In this document: piece after piece, positions 18,058 through 27,233 of the stretch
How positions within the stretch are numbered: the first letter of the stretch is position 1
Layout: every line of letters starts with the position of its first letter
Assembly (NCBI GenBank): GCA_029961045.1
Contig: JASBVN010000004.1
Span: 186,001 to 250,000, forward strand
Reading direction: 5' to 3'
From: Alicyclobacillaceae bacterium
GTDB lineage: Bacteria; Bacillota; Bacilli; Kyrpidiales; Kyrpidiaceae
DNA length: 64,000 nucleotides
Made by a program: the position numbers and the translations under genes
Notes under the pieces: generated by a model
Told to the model about the DNA's origin: nothing
Database searches by the model: none
What the model saw: the letters and a program-made list of their open reading frames with translations, nothing else

Positions 18058-19034
18058 GCGGAACGGCGGAGGAATACCTTCGCGCGGCGCAGTTTTTGCG
18101 TGAAAAGGACGATTTTCTCCTGATGACCCACATCCACCCCGATGGCGACGCCCTGGGTTCCACCCTCGGCCTGGCGGCGGTGTTGGCGAAGATCGGAAAA
18201 CGCTGCACCGTCGTTCACGAAGAGGCGATGCCCCGGCGATTTTCCTTTCTGCCGGGAATCGATAGGGTGCATTCCGTCGCCGAATGCGACCGGCGGTTCC
18301 GCACGGCCGTGTCCCTCGACTGCGCGGACCGGGAACGCATCGGAACGGCCGTCGAATTGCTGGACGAGGGAGCCGAATTGCTGAACATCGACCACCATGC
18401 CACCAACGACCGTTTCGGCTCGTTGAATCTCGTCGATGTCGGCGCTTCGGCCACTTGTCAGATCGTCTGCGAGCTGGCTCGGTTGCTCGGGGTCCCCTTG
18501 GCCGGGGACGTCGCCGTGTGTTTATACACGGGGTTGTTCACCGACACGGGGGGATTCCGCTACGGCAACACGACGTCGGCGGTTCACCGGTTGGCGGCGG
18601 AGATGATCGATTTGGGACTGAATCCCTATCCCATCGCCGACCGGGCCGTCGAAATGCTGACCCTCACCCAGGTTCGGCTTTTGGCCGGTGCCCTCGCCGA
18701 ACTCCGCACCGGGGCGGGCGGATTGGTGGCATACATTCCCGTTTCGTTCCGCCTGCTCCAGGAAACCGGGGCTTCGGTGGAAGACACCCAGGAACTGGTC
18801 AATTATGCGCGAAATCTGGAAGGCGTCGAGGTCGGACTGATGTTCCGCGAGGAGGAACCCGGGCGCGTCAAGGTGAGCCTGCGGTCCAAATACACCGTGG
18901 ATGTGTCCAAAATCGCGGCCCGATTCGGCGGAGGCGGTCACCTCCGGGCGGCCGGCTGTACCGTAGAGGGGTCCCTGGATCGGGTTGTGCAAAGGGTTTT
19001 GGACGCCGTCGAGGAAGAGGTGGGCAGAGGGTAA
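18054..19034 (+). CDS. nrnA: DHH/DHHA1 phosphoesterase NrnA (nanoRNase / pAp phosphatase)
   Basis: Degrades 2-5 nucleotide RNAs and dephosphorylates 3'-phosphoadenosine 5'-phosphate in B. subtilis. DHH motifs are visible: HIHPDGDALGS near residues 25-35 and DHH at 113-115 (IDHHATNDRF). The C-terminal DHHA1 domain contains GGGGHLRAAGC. Length 326 residues is typical. It is translationally coupled to rbfA and followed by truB 3 bases later. This placement is common in Firmicutes other than B. subtilis. Confidence 0.93.
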   Translation: MSGTAEEYLRAAQFLREKDDFLLMTHIHPDGDALGSTLGLAAVLAKIGKRCTVVHEEAMPRRFSFLPGIDRVHSVAECDRRFRTAVSLDCADRERIGTAVELLDEGAELLNIDHHATNDRFGSLNLVDVGASATCQIVCELARLLGVPLAGDVAVCLYTGLFTDTGGFRYGNTTSAVHRLAAEMIDLGLNPYPIADRAVEMLTLTQVRLLAGALAELRTGAGGLVAYIPVSFRLLQETGASVEDTQELVNYARNLEGVEVGLMFREEEPGRVKVSLRSKYTVDVSKIAARFGGGGHLRAAGCTVEGSLDRVVQRVLDAVEEEVGRG

Positions 19035-19037
19035 ACG

Positions 19038-19961
19038 ATGGACGGGATTCTTGTGCTGGACAAACCCGCGGGCTTGACGTCCCACGACGTGGTGGCGCGG
19101 GTTCGACGGTGGACGGGCCAGCGTCGGGTCGGACACACGGGGACCCTCGATCCCGACGTGACCGGCGTTTTGGTCTTGTGCCTGGGGACCGCAACCCGTC
19201 TCGCCGAATATTTGAGCGGGGAAGACAAGGAATACGAAGGGGTGGCGGCCTTCGGTTCCGCCACCGATACCCAAGACGCGTCGGGGAGGGAAACGGAACG
19301 CCTTCCGAATCCCGTGGTGGACCCTGAAGCCCTGCGGCAGGCAGCCCGGGAAATGACCGGGTGGCTGAGACAGGTGCCGCCGGCCTTTTCCGCGGTGCGG
19401 GTTCGGGGGCGCCGGGCGTACGATCTGGCTCGCCGGGGAGAGACCGTGCAGATTGCCCCGCGACTCGTTTTTATCGCCCGGTTTGAGGTCGGCGAACCCG
19501 TTGCGCGGGGGGACCTGGTGGAGGTCCCCTTTACCGTCGTCTGCTCGAAAGGCACTTACGTCCGCACGCTCTGTCACGATCTGGGGAGGCGTCTGGGCAT
19601 TCCCGCCCACATGGCCTCTCTGCGCCGTGTCCGGCAAGGATCCTTTACCGCGGCCGACGCGCACCCTTGGAGCCGGGTGGAAGAGGCCGGACAGGCGGGG
19701 CGCCTGGCCGAATTGGTGCGCGCACCGGCTTGGGCCGTTCGGATGTGGCCGCACCGCCACCTGTCTGAACGGGAGGCGGAGGCCGTCCGGAGGGGCCGCC
19801 CGCTCGCTTGGGATCCCGAGGCCGTGCATCCCGGACAATCGCCCGGGTTTCGGGACACCGAAAAAGGGGAACCGATCGCCCTATTGTACCGCGGCGAATT
19901 GGCGGCGGTTTACAGACGGAAAGATACGTGTCTGAAGCCCGAAAAAGTCTTTCTTCAATGA
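19038..19961 (+). CDS. truB: tRNA pseudouridine(55) synthase
   Basis: Modifies U55 in the T-loop of tRNAs. The N-terminal MDGILVLDKPAGLTSHDVV and the catalytic GHTGTLDPDVTGVL (nucleophile Asp38) are intact, as is SKGTYVRTLCHDLG. There is a C-terminal PUA-like extension, giving 307 residues. It is preceded by nrnA and followed 20 bases later by ribF, the conserved truB-ribF-rpsO order. Confidence 0.96.
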   Translation: MDGILVLDKPAGLTSHDVVARVRRWTGQRRVGHTGTLDPDVTGVLVLCLGTATRLAEYLSGEDKEYEGVAAFGSATDTQDASGRETERLPNPVVDPEALRQAAREMTGWLRQVPPAFSAVRVRGRRAYDLARRGETVQIAPRLVFIARFEVGEPVARGDLVEVPFTVVCSKGTYVRTLCHDLGRRLGIPAHMASLRRVRQGSFTAADAHPWSRVEEAGQAGRLAELVRAPAWAVRMWPHRHLSEREAEAVRRGRPLAWDPEAVHPGQSPGFRDTEKGEPIALLYRGELAAVYRRKDTCLKPEKVFLQ

Positions 19962-19981
19962 GGGCTTCTGAGGAGGTCGCC

Positions 19982-20920
19982 ATGGAAACGATCCGGTTGG
20001 TCGCAGGTCAAAAGCCGCCGCATCCAGTCCCGTGCGTCATCGCCCTCGGCACCTTTGACGGGGTCCACATCGGACATCAGCAAATCCTTGCTCAGGGCCG
20101 TTCGGAGGCCCTGCGGCGGGGCGTCCCCTTTGCGGTTTTCCTTTGTGACCCTCATCCCAGGAAGGTGCTGGGATTGGGATCCCAGTACGACGTGCAGTTG
20201 ACGCCGTTGAACGAGAAATTGCGGTTGTTGGAGCATTACGGTGCCGATTTCGTGTATATCCTCTCCTTTACCCGGGAAGTGGCGGCCATTCCTCCCGAAC
20301 GGTTTGTCCTCGAAGTGCTCGTGCCGCTACGCCCCGTCGTCCTGGTCGCGGGCTTCGACTACACCTTCGGGGCGGGTGGGCGGGGGGACTCTTCTCTGCT
20401 GCGGGCGATGGGGGAGAGTCGGGACATCGCCGTCATCGTCGTGCCCGCGGTGAGTCGGTACGGGGAAAAGATCAGCAGCACTCTCATACGGGAAAAGCTG
20501 AGCTACGGCGACGTGGCCCTGGTTCGGGAGTTGCTGGGGCGGCCCTACGCCGTGGTGGGGCGCGTATCCCGGGGGGAGGGCCGGGGCCGGACTTTGGGTT
20601 TTCCGACCGCCAACCTCGAAATGGCGGAACGGTTCGTCCTGCCCCGCTCCGGCGTGTATGCCGTCCGCGCCGCGTGGGGCCCCGAGGACCATCTCGGGGT
20701 CATGAACATCGGCGTCCGGCCCACGTTCCACGACACCGGCGCCGTGTCCGCCGAAGTGCACATCTTGGACTGGAATGCGGATTTGTACGGTGTGGAGATG
20801 CGAGTGGAATTTTTGGATTTTCTGAGGCCGGAGCGCAAATTCTCTTCGGCGGAGGAACTGGCGGCCCAGATTCGCCGGGACGCGGAGGAGGCGCGCCGCC
20901 GCTGGTCGCCGCGCAATTGA
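19982..20920 (+). CDS. ribF: Bifunctional riboflavin kinase / FAD synthetase
   Basis: Makes FMN and FAD from riboflavin. The N-terminal adenylyltransferase domain has GTFDGVHIGHQ, the HxGH nucleotidyl-transfer motif. The C-terminal flavokinase domain has GRTLGFPTANLEM and later MNIGVRPTF. The start ATG 19982 (METIRLVAG) follows GAGGAGGT at 19970-19977; an upstream extension of the frame through truB is rejected. 312 residues. No FMN riboswitch precedes it, consistent with a housekeeping operon gene. Confidence 0.96.
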   Translation: METIRLVAGQKPPHPVPCVIALGTFDGVHIGHQQILAQGRSEALRRGVPFAVFLCDPHPRKVLGLGSQYDVQLTPLNEKLRLLEHYGADFVYILSFTREVAAIPPERFVLEVLVPLRPVVLVAGFDYTFGAGGRGDSSLLRAMGESRDIAVIVVPAVSRYGEKISSTLIREKLSYGDVALVRELLGRPYAVVGRVSRGEGRGRTLGFPTANLEMAERFVLPRSGVYAVRAAWGPEDHLGVMNIGVRPTFHDTGAVSAEVHILDWNADLYGVEMRVEFLDFLRPERKFSSAEELAAQIRRDAEEARRRWSPRN

Positions 20921-20946
20921 TTTTCCGCAAAGTCGTATGCTATACT
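20917..20946 (+). promoter_or_regulatory. SigA promoter of rpsO
   Basis: TTGATT (20917-20922), an 18-base spacer, then TATACT (20941-20946) with extended TG at 20938-20939. The -35 overlaps the stop region of ribF. It would give a leader of about 100 bases before rpsO. Confidence 0.65.
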
Positions 20947-21000
20947 TCATCATGGCTATCTTTGTGCCACTTGTGAACCGGTAGCTCGGATTGCCGTTCT

Positions 21001-21025
21001 GCCGGCGGTACTCTGGGCTGCCGGC
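21001..21025 (+). promoter_or_regulatory. Hairpin in the rpsO 5' leader
   Basis: GCCGGC (21001-21006) pairs with GCCGGC (21020-21025) around a 13-base loop, followed by the Shine-Dalgarno AGGAGGTGA (21037-21045). Ribosomal protein S15 represses its own mRNA through leader structures in several bacteria. Whether this hairpin is such a site is inference. Confidence 0.35.
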
Positions 21026-21051
21026 GATTTCCGGCCAGGAGGTGAAGGCAG

Positions 21052-21321
21052 ATGGCGCTGACGCAAGAGCGCAAAAAAGAAGTGATCGACGCCTTTAAGG
21101 TGCACGACACCGATACGGGATCTCCCGAAGTTCAGGTGGCCCTGTTGACGGAAAAGATCAACCATCTCAACGAACACTTGAAGGTCCACAAAAAGGACTT
21201 TCATTCCCGTCGCGGGCTTCTGAAAATGGTCGGACAACGCCGGAGTTTGTTGAATTACCTTCGGAAAAAGGATCCGGCCCGGTATCGCGCCCTGATTGAC
21301 AAGCTTGGACTGCGTAAGTGA
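21052..21321 (+). CDS. rpsO: 30S ribosomal protein S15
   Basis: An 89-residue protein of standard length that binds 16S rRNA early in 30S assembly. It contains [24 protein letters not shown] (split here as [15 protein letters not shown] and NHLNEHL) and [19 protein letters not shown] strong ribosome site precedes it. It has its own promoter and a terminator behind, so it can be a monocistronic unit between ribF and pnp. Confidence 0.98.
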   Translation: MALTQERKKEVIDAFKVHDTDTGSPEVQVALLTEKINHLNEHLKVHKKDFHSRRGLLKMVGQRRSLLNYLRKKDPARYRALIDKLGLRK

Positions 21322-21327
21322 AAAGAA

Positions 21328-21356
21328 GGAAGCGGGTGTGCCCGCTTCCATTTTCA
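21328..21356 (+). terminator. Terminator-like hairpin between rpsO and pnp
   Basis: GGAAGCGGG (21328-21336) and CCCGCTTCC (21341-21349) form a perfect 9-base-pair stem with a TGTG loop, followed by ATTTTC. The short T run suggests partial termination, or a processing site in the rpsO-pnp transcript as known in other bacteria. Confidence 0.65.
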
Positions 21357-21437
21357 TATGGTCTATCCCCGGCGCCCGCGCGGGTTTGGGGACAAGCTTG
21401 TCGTTTTCGGCCGGGGTTTGGTGTGGAAGGAGGATCA

Positions 21438-23630
21438 ATGGAATCGATGCACAGGGTTTTCGAAACGACATTGGCGGGACGCCGCCTGGTTCTCGAAACC
21501 GGCAAATGGGCGAAACAGGCGTCGGCCGCCGTCACGGTGCGGTACGGGGACACCGTGGTGTTGGCTGCGGTGACGGTGTCGAAAGAGCCCCGGGAACTGG
21601 ATTTCTTTCCATTAACGGTAAACTACGAGGAACGGTTGTATGCGGTGGGGAAAATTCCGGGAGGTTTTATCAAACGGGAAGGGCGTCCCAGTGACAAGGC
21701 CATTCTGGCGAGCCGCCTCATCGACCGCCCGATCCGCCCGCTGTTTCCGGCCGGGTTCCGCCACGAAGTCCAGGTGGTGGTGCTCGTGTTGTCCGTCGAC
21801 CAGGACTGTTCCCCGGAAATCGCCGGTATGATCGGAACGTCGGCCGCTTTGACCATTTCGCCCATCCCCTTTGACGGGCCGATCGCAGGCGTCATCGTGG
21901 GCCGTGTCGACGGTCAGTTCGTGATCAACCCGACGGTGGAACAGTCGGAGAAAAGCGACATGCACCTGGTGGTGGCGGGTTCCCGTCAGGCCATCGTGAT
22001 GGTGGAGGCCGGGGCCAAGGAAGTTCCCGAGTCCGTCGTGCTGGACGGGATCATGTACGGCCACGAACAGCTCCAGCCCCTGATCGACCTGCAAGAACAG
22101 ATGCGGCAAGAAATCGGACAGCCCAAGATGGAATTCACCCCGCACGTGCCGGACGAAGAAATCGCACGGGCGGTTCGCGAATACGCCACCGAGAAATTGA
22201 AGGCGGCCATTCGTACGCCGGAGAAATTGGCCCGGGAAGAGGCGATCAACGCGGTTCAGGAGGAGACGAAACAGCATTTTGCGGAACTCTTTCCGGAAGG
22301 GGCCGCCGACATCGAAGCGGTGTTGCACGAAATCGTCAAAGAAGAAGTGCGACGGGCGATTCTGGAAGAGGGAATCCGGCCGGACGGGCGGGCCCTCGAC
22401 GAGATCCGTCCGATTTCCTGCGAAGTGGGCGTGTTGCCGCGCACCCACGGCTCCGGTTTGTTCACCCGCGGCCAAACCCAAGCGCTGTCCGTATGCACCC
22501 TCGGCGCCCTGGGCGACGTCCAGATCCTGGACGGACTGGATCTGGAAGAATCCAAACGCTTTATGCACCACTACAACTTTCCGCCGTTCAGCGTCGGCGA
22601 AGCAAAGCCGATCCGCGCACCCAGCCGCCGGGACATCGGCCATGGGGCTCTCGGCGAGCGGGCTTTGGAACCTGTGATCCCTTCGGAAGAGGAGTTCCCG
22701 TACACGATTCGCCTGGTGTCCGAAGTCCTCGAATCCAACGGCTCGACCTCTCAGGCCAGCATCTGCGGCAGCACGCTGGCTCTCATGGATGCGGGAGTTC
22801 CCATTAAAGCGCCGGTGGCCGGAGTGGCGATGGGCCTCGTGAAGGAAGGGGACCGGGTGGCCGTCCTGACGGACATCCAAGGAATGGAGGACCACCTCGG
22901 GGACATGGACTTTAAAGTCGCGGGAACCCAGCGCGGAGTCACCGCTCTCCAGATGGACATTAAGATCAAGGGCCTGACCAGGGATATTTTAGAAAAGGCT
23001 CTGGCCCAGGCGCACAAAGGCCGGATGTTCATTTTGCAAAAAATGTTGGAAGTCATCCAACAGCCCCGCGAACATCTGTCTCCCTACGCACCGCGGATCA
23101 TCACGATGCGGATCCACCCGGACAAGATCCGCGAGGTCATCGGTCCCGGGGGGCGTGTGATCAACAAGATCATCGACGACACCGGAGTGAAAATCGACAT
23201 CGAACAGGATGGGCGGATCTACATCGCCTCGGTGGATCAGAACGCCGGCGAGCGGGCGCGGCAAATGATCGAAGCCATTGTCCGGGAAGTGGAGGTCGGG
23301 CAGACCTACCGGGGCCGGGTGACCCGGGTTGAAAAATACGGCGCCTTTGTAGAAATTCTCCCGGGCAAGGAAGGGCTTGTGCACATCTCTCAGCTGGCGG
23401 AGGAACGGGTGGCCAAGACGGAGGATGTCGTCCACGTCGGGGACGAAATCGACGTCAAGGTGACCGAGATCGACAATCAAGGGCGGATCAACCTTTCCCG
23501 GCGCGAAGTGTTGCGCGACCGGCGCAGCGCCGCGGGCGATCTGAGATCCGAGGAAGTCTCCAGGAGGGTGACGAAGGTCGTGGGCGGGCCGGAACGGGCC
23601 GGACGGGGTTCTTCCAGGCGCCGGACGTAA
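21438..23630 (+). CDS. pnp: Polynucleotide phosphorylase
   Basis: 3'-5' phosphorolytic exoribonuclease of the degradosome, 730 residues. It has two RNase PH domains (first starting near [19 protein letters not shown], second near [19 protein letters not shown]), then a KH domain ([12 protein letters not shown]) and a C-terminal S1 domain ([15 protein letters not shown]). The start ATG 21438 has GGAAGGAGG at 21425-21433; longer upstream frames are rejected. It is followed by a strong terminator. Degradation partners RNase J and RNase Y are encoded elsewhere in this window. Confidence 0.98.
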   Translation: MESMHRVFETTLAGRRLVLETGKWAKQASAAVTVRYGDTVVLAAVTVSKEPRELDFFPLTVNYEERLYAVGKIPGGFIKREGRPSDKAILASRLIDRPIRPLFPAGFRHEVQVVVLVLSVDQDCSPEIAGMIGTSAALTISPIPFDGPIAGVIVGRVDGQFVINPTVEQSEKSDMHLVVAGSRQAIVMVEAGAKEVPESVVLDGIMYGHEQLQPLIDLQEQMRQEIGQPKMEFTPHVPDEEIARAVREYATEKLKAAIRTPEKLAREEAINAVQEETKQHFAELFPEGAADIEAVLHEIVKEEVRRAILEEGIRPDGRALDEIRPISCEVGVLPRTHGSGLFTRGQTQALSVCTLGALGDVQILDGLDLEESKRFMHHYNFPPFSVGEAKPIRAPSRRDIGHGALGERALEPVIPSEEEFPYTIRLVSEVLESNGSTSQASICGSTLALMDAGVPIKAPVAGVAMGLVKEGDRVAVLTDIQGMEDHLGDMDFKVAGTQRGVTALQMDIKIKGLTRDILEKALAQAHKGRMFILQKMLEVIQQPREHLSPYAPRIITMRIHPDKIREVIGPGGRVINKIIDDTGVKIDIEQDGRIYIASVDQNAGERARQMIEAIVREVEVGQTYRGRVTRVEKYGAFVEILPGKEGLVHISQLAEERVAKTEDVVHVGDEIDVKVTEIDNQGRINLSRREVLRDRRSAAGDLRSEEVSRRVTKVVGGPERAGRGSSRRRT

Positions 23631-23681
23631 TCCGGGCCTGCACCCGCAGCGAACAACCGGATGGCGGGAGGCGAACAGGCG

Positions 23682-23705
23682 AGGCGTGAATCCACGCCTT
23701 TTTTT
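23682..23705 (+). terminator. Rho-independent terminator after pnp
   Basis: AGGCGTG (23682-23688) pairs with CACGCCT (23693-23699) across a 4-base loop, followed by seven T. A textbook terminator. Confidence 0.85.
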
Positions 23706-23804
23706 CGTTTTCGAAGGCGTCCGGGCGGAACCGGCCGGAATAAGGAGCCGCCAAATGGAAGATAGTGAAGGGGAACGCACATCCGGCCGGAGGAGGTTCG
23801 AAAA

Positions 23805-24731
23805 ATGCGACGGGTTTGCCGACGGATTGGGTTGGCGGCGGGGCTCGCCGTTTGCCTGGCGGCGGGAGGAGGGATTCGCGCCGGTTCTCCAGGCCCCTGG
23901 TCTCTGGAGGAGATCCGGCAACGGGCGCCGGAGCAGGCGGTGGCGCCGGAGAACGCTCGGATCGATCGGGTGTGGAAGGCCATACCCGACTTGAACGGAC
24001 TGGAGGTCGACGTCGAGGCCACGTGGCGGCGCGTTCGGGAAGGGAGCCGGTCGCCGTCGGGAGGGATTCCGTGGGTGTTTCGCCAGGTGCCTGCGGATGT
24101 GCGCCTGAAGGACTTGCCGCCGGCGCCGATTTATCGGGGGAACCCCCATAAAAAGCAGATGGCTCTCATGGTGAACGTCTCATGGGGAGAGGATTATATA
24201 CGGCCTCTTCTGGAAATATTCGATCGCCACGGGGTGAAAGGGACCTTCTTTTTGGACGGAAAATGGGCGGAGCGATTTCCACAATCGGCGGCGGAGATCG
24301 CGCGCCGCGGCCACGAAATCGGCGACCACGGGTGGGGACATCCGGACCTGCGGGGACGCGGCGAATCCGGTGCGGAAGCCAACCTCCGCCGGAGCCGGGA
24401 GGCGATCCTTCGGGCCACGGGGAAGGCGCCCGTCTTGTTTGCGCCTCCCGCCGGCCAATATGACGACGCGGTGGTGCGGGCGGCCCGGCGCATGGGCATG
24501 TATACGGTGATGTGGACATTGGATACGGTGGATTGGCGGCATCCTCCCGTTCCGGTCATGGTGCGGCGGGTGGTGGGCCGGGCCGAACCGGGAGCCTTGG
24601 TGCTCATGCACCCCACCGAACGCACACCAGAAGCCCTGGACTCCATCATCGCGGGGCTCCGCCGGATGGGTTACGAACTCGTCACCGTATCCGAACTGCT
24701 GTCGCCCGAACGGCCGGTCCCGCCTTCGTGA
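23805..24731 (+). CDS. ylxY: Polysaccharide-deacetylase-fold protein, YlxY family (exported)
   Basis: Located between pnp and mlpA exactly like B. subtilis ylxY. A signal-peptide-like N-terminus (residues 1-26, hydrophobic core with Ala/Gly) precedes a conserved linker (NARIDRVWKAIPDLNGLEVDV split across residues 46-66) and a NodB-type domain from about residue 118. In the first catalytic motif, where active deacetylases have TFDDGP, this protein has MVNVSWGED, so the catalytic Asp is replaced by Asn. From memory B. subtilis YlxY shows the same change. The HxxxH zinc pair is present (DHGWGHPD), as are the later APPAGQYD and LMHPT motifs. Activity on peptidoglycan is therefore doubtful. AGGAGGT precedes the ATG by 7 bases. 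Confidence 0.88.
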   Translation: MRRVCRRIGLAAGLAVCLAAGGGIRAGSPGPWSLEEIRQRAPEQAVAPENARIDRVWKAIPDLNGLEVDVEATWRRVREGSRSPSGGIPWVFRQVPADVRLKDLPPAPIYRGNPHKKQMALMVNVSWGEDYIRPLLEIFDRHGVKGTFFLDGKWAERFPQSAAEIARRGHEIGDHGWGHPDLRGRGESGAEANLRRSREAILRATGKAPVLFAPPAGQYDDAVVRAARRMGMYTVMWTLDTVDWRHPPVPVMVRRVVGRAEPGALVLMHPTERTPEALDSIIAGLRRMGYELVTVSELLSPERPVPPS

Positions 24732-24749
24732 GCGGAGCCCGTCCTTCAG

Positions 24750-24779
24750 TTGTGATAGAATAGCGATTTTTGTTATAGT
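24750..24779 (+). promoter_or_regulatory. SigA-type promoter upstream of mlpA
   Basis: TTGTGA (24750-24755), an 18-base spacer, TATAGT (24774-24779) with extended TG at 24771-24772. A second -10-like TAGAAT overlaps at 24756-24761. Between promoter and gene lies a small hairpin, AGGCGC with GCGCCT (24794-24812), with no T tract. Confidence 0.55.
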
Positions 24780-24846
24780 AGACGTAATCGAGAGGCGCTG
24801 GAAAGGCGCCTATTCTGTGTTCGGCATTAGGTAGAGGAGGATGAAC

Positions 24847-26094
24847 TTGATCCATAGGCAGCAGTGCGCCAACGGGTTGACGGTGGTCGTAGAAGAGATC
24901 CCGGGGATTCGCTCCATCTCGATGGGGGTTTGGGTGGGGACGGGATCCCGGCACGAGACCCCGGAGACCAACGGCATCTCCCATTTCATTGAACACATGA
25001 TGTTCAAGGGCACGGAAACCAAATCGGCAAAGGAACTCGCCGAAGTTTTCGATCACATCGGCGGTCAGGTCAACGCCTTTACGACGAAAGAATATACCTG
25101 CTATTACGCCAAGGTTTTGGACCTTCATTTCCGCCGGGCCTTGGAGACGCTGGCGGACATGTTTTTCCGTTCCAAATTCGCACCCGAAGAGCTGACCAAG
25201 GAGCGCAAGGTGATCGCAGAAGAAATTCGGATGTATGAAGATACGCCGGACGAATTGGTTCACGATCTCCTGGCTTCCGCCGTCTGGGGTCCCCATCCTC
25301 TCGGGTACAATATTCTCGGCACGGAACAGACCTTGGAGCGGTTGGACCGGGGAGCCCTGATCGACTACGTGCACACCCGGTACACCGAAGCCAATACGGT
25401 CATCGCCGTGGCCGGCCACGTCACGGCGGACGCCGTGATGGAAGCGGTTCAAGAATGGTTCGGCCGCCCCTGGCACCGGGTGGGAAAGCGGCAGGAGTCC
25501 CGGCCGCCCGAATTCCTTCCCGGCCGAACGGTGAAAGTCAAGCAAACGGAACAAGAACACATCTGTTTGGCGGTACCGGGTCTGCCGGTCCATTCCGAGG
25601 ACCTGTACGCCATGATTCTCCTGAACAACGCCCTTGGAGGCAGCATGAGCTCGCGGCTCTTCCAATCCGTCCGGGAAGAGAAGGGCATGGCTTATTCGAT
25701 TTATTCCTATCATTCCGCGTACCGCGATACGGGGCTGTTGGGCATCTATGTCGGTTTGGCGCCCGAATACGTCCAAGAGGTCCTCGCCGAGATCAAAAGG
25801 ATTCTGGAGGACGTCGCGTGTCGCGGAATCACCGGACGGGAATTGGATCGGGGAAAAGAACAAGTCAAGGGAAACCTCGTGTTGAGTTTGGAAAGCACCA
25901 CGAGCCGGATGAACCGCCTCGGGAAAAACGAATTGTTGCTCGGCCGCCACTATACCCTGGACGAAATGATCGAGCGCATCGATGCGGTGTCCCTCGACGA
26001 TGTCAAACGGGTGGCCGAATGCCTGCGGGCTCCTCTGGCCATGGCCGCAGTGGGGCCGGTGGACGAAGAGGACTTGGCCCGGTTCCTGGGTTGA
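24847..26094 (+). CDS. mlpA: M16 zinc peptidase MlpA (pitrilysin/insulinase family)
   Basis: A processing-protease-like enzyme with the inverted zinc motif HFIEH (in ISHFIEHMMFKGT) and the downstream Glu helix (ERKVIAEEIRMYED). It is a two-domain M16B protein, with the second domain carrying LGGSMSSRLFQSVREEKGMAYS. Length 415 residues fits MlpA. I choose TTG 24847 as start: GAGGAGG at 24834-24840 abuts ATG 24841 but lies 6 bases before the TTG. The resulting N-terminus (LIHRQQCANG) aligns with B. subtilis MINRYTCQNG. It is the first gene of a cluster with dut, a nucleotidase and a flavoprotein; ymxH, its usual neighbour, is absent. Confidence 0.92.
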   Translation: MIHRQQCANGLTVVVEEIPGIRSISMGVWVGTGSRHETPETNGISHFIEHMMFKGTETKSAKELAEVFDHIGGQVNAFTTKEYTCYYAKVLDLHFRRALETLADMFFRSKFAPEELTKERKVIAEEIRMYEDTPDELVHDLLASAVWGPHPLGYNILGTEQTLERLDRGALIDYVHTRYTEANTVIAVAGHVTADAVMEAVQEWFGRPWHRVGKRQESRPPEFLPGRTVKVKQTEQEHICLAVPGLPVHSEDLYAMILLNNALGGSMSSRLFQSVREEKGMAYSIYSYHSAYRDTGLLGIYVGLAPEYVQEVLAEIKRILEDVACRGITGRELDRGKEQVKGNLVLSLESTTSRMNRLGKNELLLGRHYTLDEMIERIDAVSLDDVKRVAECLRAPLAMAAVGPVDEEDLARFLG

Positions 26095-26106
26095 AGGAGG
26101 GACAAG

Positions 26107-26583
26107 ATGATCGAGATCAAGGTCAAGCGCATTGAGCGGGCGGGCGCGCCCCCGGCGGAGCCGGCCTATCAAACGCCCGGGGCGGCGGGTCTCGACCTTC
26201 AGGCCGCGCTGTCCGCACCGGTGGAAATTCGCCCCGGCGAAGTGTTGCGGGTGCCGACGGGCATTGCGGTGGAACTGCCGGGACCGGACTTCGTGGGCCT
26301 GGTATTCGCCCGCAGCGGCTTGGCGAGCCGCGACTGCGTGGCACTGGCCAACGGGGTGGGGGTGATCGACAGCGACTACCGCGGGGAGATCCAGATCCCC
26401 CTGTACAATTTCGGTGTACGGCCGCGGCGGATTGAACCGGGAGAACGCATTGCCCAGTTGGTGGTGACCCCGGTGTGCCGGGTGCAAGTGCGGTACGTCG
26501 CGGAATTGGGGAGTACAGAGCGGGGAGAAGCCGGCTTTGGCTCAACCGGACGAGGTCCGGTCATAAAGGGGGAGGATCCGTGA
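26107..26583 (+). CDS. dut: Deoxyuridine 5'-triphosphate nucleotidohydrolase
   Basis: Hydrolyses dUTP to dUMP, keeping uracil out of DNA. All five motifs of trimeric dUTPases are visible: AAGLDLQA, ARSGLA, GVIDSDYRGEI, GERIAQLVV and the flexible C-terminal RGEAGFGSTGRG. 158 residues. AAGGAGGGA precedes the ATG. The stop overlaps the start of the next gene, a deoxynucleotidase-like protein, which suggests a coupled nucleotide-pool function. Confidence 0.95.
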   Translation: MIEIKVKRIERAGAPPAEPAYQTPGAAGLDLQAALSAPVEIRPGEVLRVPTGIAVELPGPDFVGLVFARSGLASRDCVALANGVGVIDSDYRGEIQIPLYNFGVRPRRIEPGERIAQLVVTPVCRVQVRYVAELGSTERGEAGFGSTGRGPVIKGEDP

Positions 26584-27233
26584 AGACCCTCCTGATCGAT
26601 ATGGATTCGGTGATCGTCGACCTCATGTCCGCTTGGTGCAAACGATACAACGACGATTGGAACGACAATCTGACCCCGGCGGACATCTTGACGTGGGAAT
26701 GGGAGAAATACGTGAAACCCGAATGCGGCAGGAAAATTTATCAGTACCTGGACGAACCGGACATGTTTTTGAATCTGGAACCCCTTCCCCACGCCATTGA
26801 AGTCCTCGAACGATTGTCCCGGCATTTTGAAATCCTCATCGTGACCAGCAGCCGGCGAGGAGCCATGGCCCAGAAGGACGAATGGGTCAGCCGGCACCTC
26901 CCCTTCATCGGCCGGCGCAATTTGATATTTGCCCACCGAAAAGACAAAGTGTGCGGCGATCTATTGTTCGACGACGCCCCGCACAACCTGGAGGCGTTCC
27001 GGCGCACCGGGCGCTTGGCGGTGGCCATGGACTATGCCTACAATCGCCATGTGGACTGCCTCCGGGTGAGCGGTTGGCTCGATTTTGAACAACTGGTTTG
27101 GCGCCTGTTCGGAGGGGAGGCGGATGGGGGAGGATGGGAAGATGCCGGGCCGTCGAAGGGTTCAGTTGGTTGTTGTCGGGGCGGGGCCCGCGGGCATCAG
27201 CGCGGGGATTTGGGCCCAGCGTATGGGCCTTGA
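26580..27233 (+). CDS. 5'(3')-deoxyribonucleotidase-like HAD phosphatase
   Basis: The start is GTG 26580 (VKTLLIDMDSVIVDLMSAW), overlapping the dut stop, with GGGGAGGA upstream. The DxD nucleophile motif (DMDSVIVDL, residues 6-14) and the HAD motif II Ser/Thr (IVTSSRRG) are present, and the acidic motif is LLFDDAPHNLEAF. This places it in the NT5C class, which removes phosphate from deoxynucleoside monophosphates. Beside dut it could act on dUMP, but that is inference. Homologues end near residue 180; here the frame runs to 217 residues and its last 110 bases overlap the next gene, so the tail is probably non-essential. Confidence 0.82.
   Translation: MKTLLIDMDSVIVDLMSAWCKRYNDDWNDNLTPADILTWEWEKYVKPECGRKIYQYLDEPDMFLNLEPLPHAIEVLERLSRHFEILIVTSSRRGAMAQKDEWVSRHLPFIGRRNLIFAHRKDKVCGDLLFDDAPHNLEAFRRTGRLAVAMDYAYNRHVDCLRVSGWLDFEQLVWRLFGGEADGGGWEDAGPSKGSVGCCRGGARGHQRGDLGPAYGP

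Noticed and set aside
19962-19981. FMN riboswitch upstream of ribF
   Set aside because: The gap to truB is 20 bases and holds only the ribosome site.
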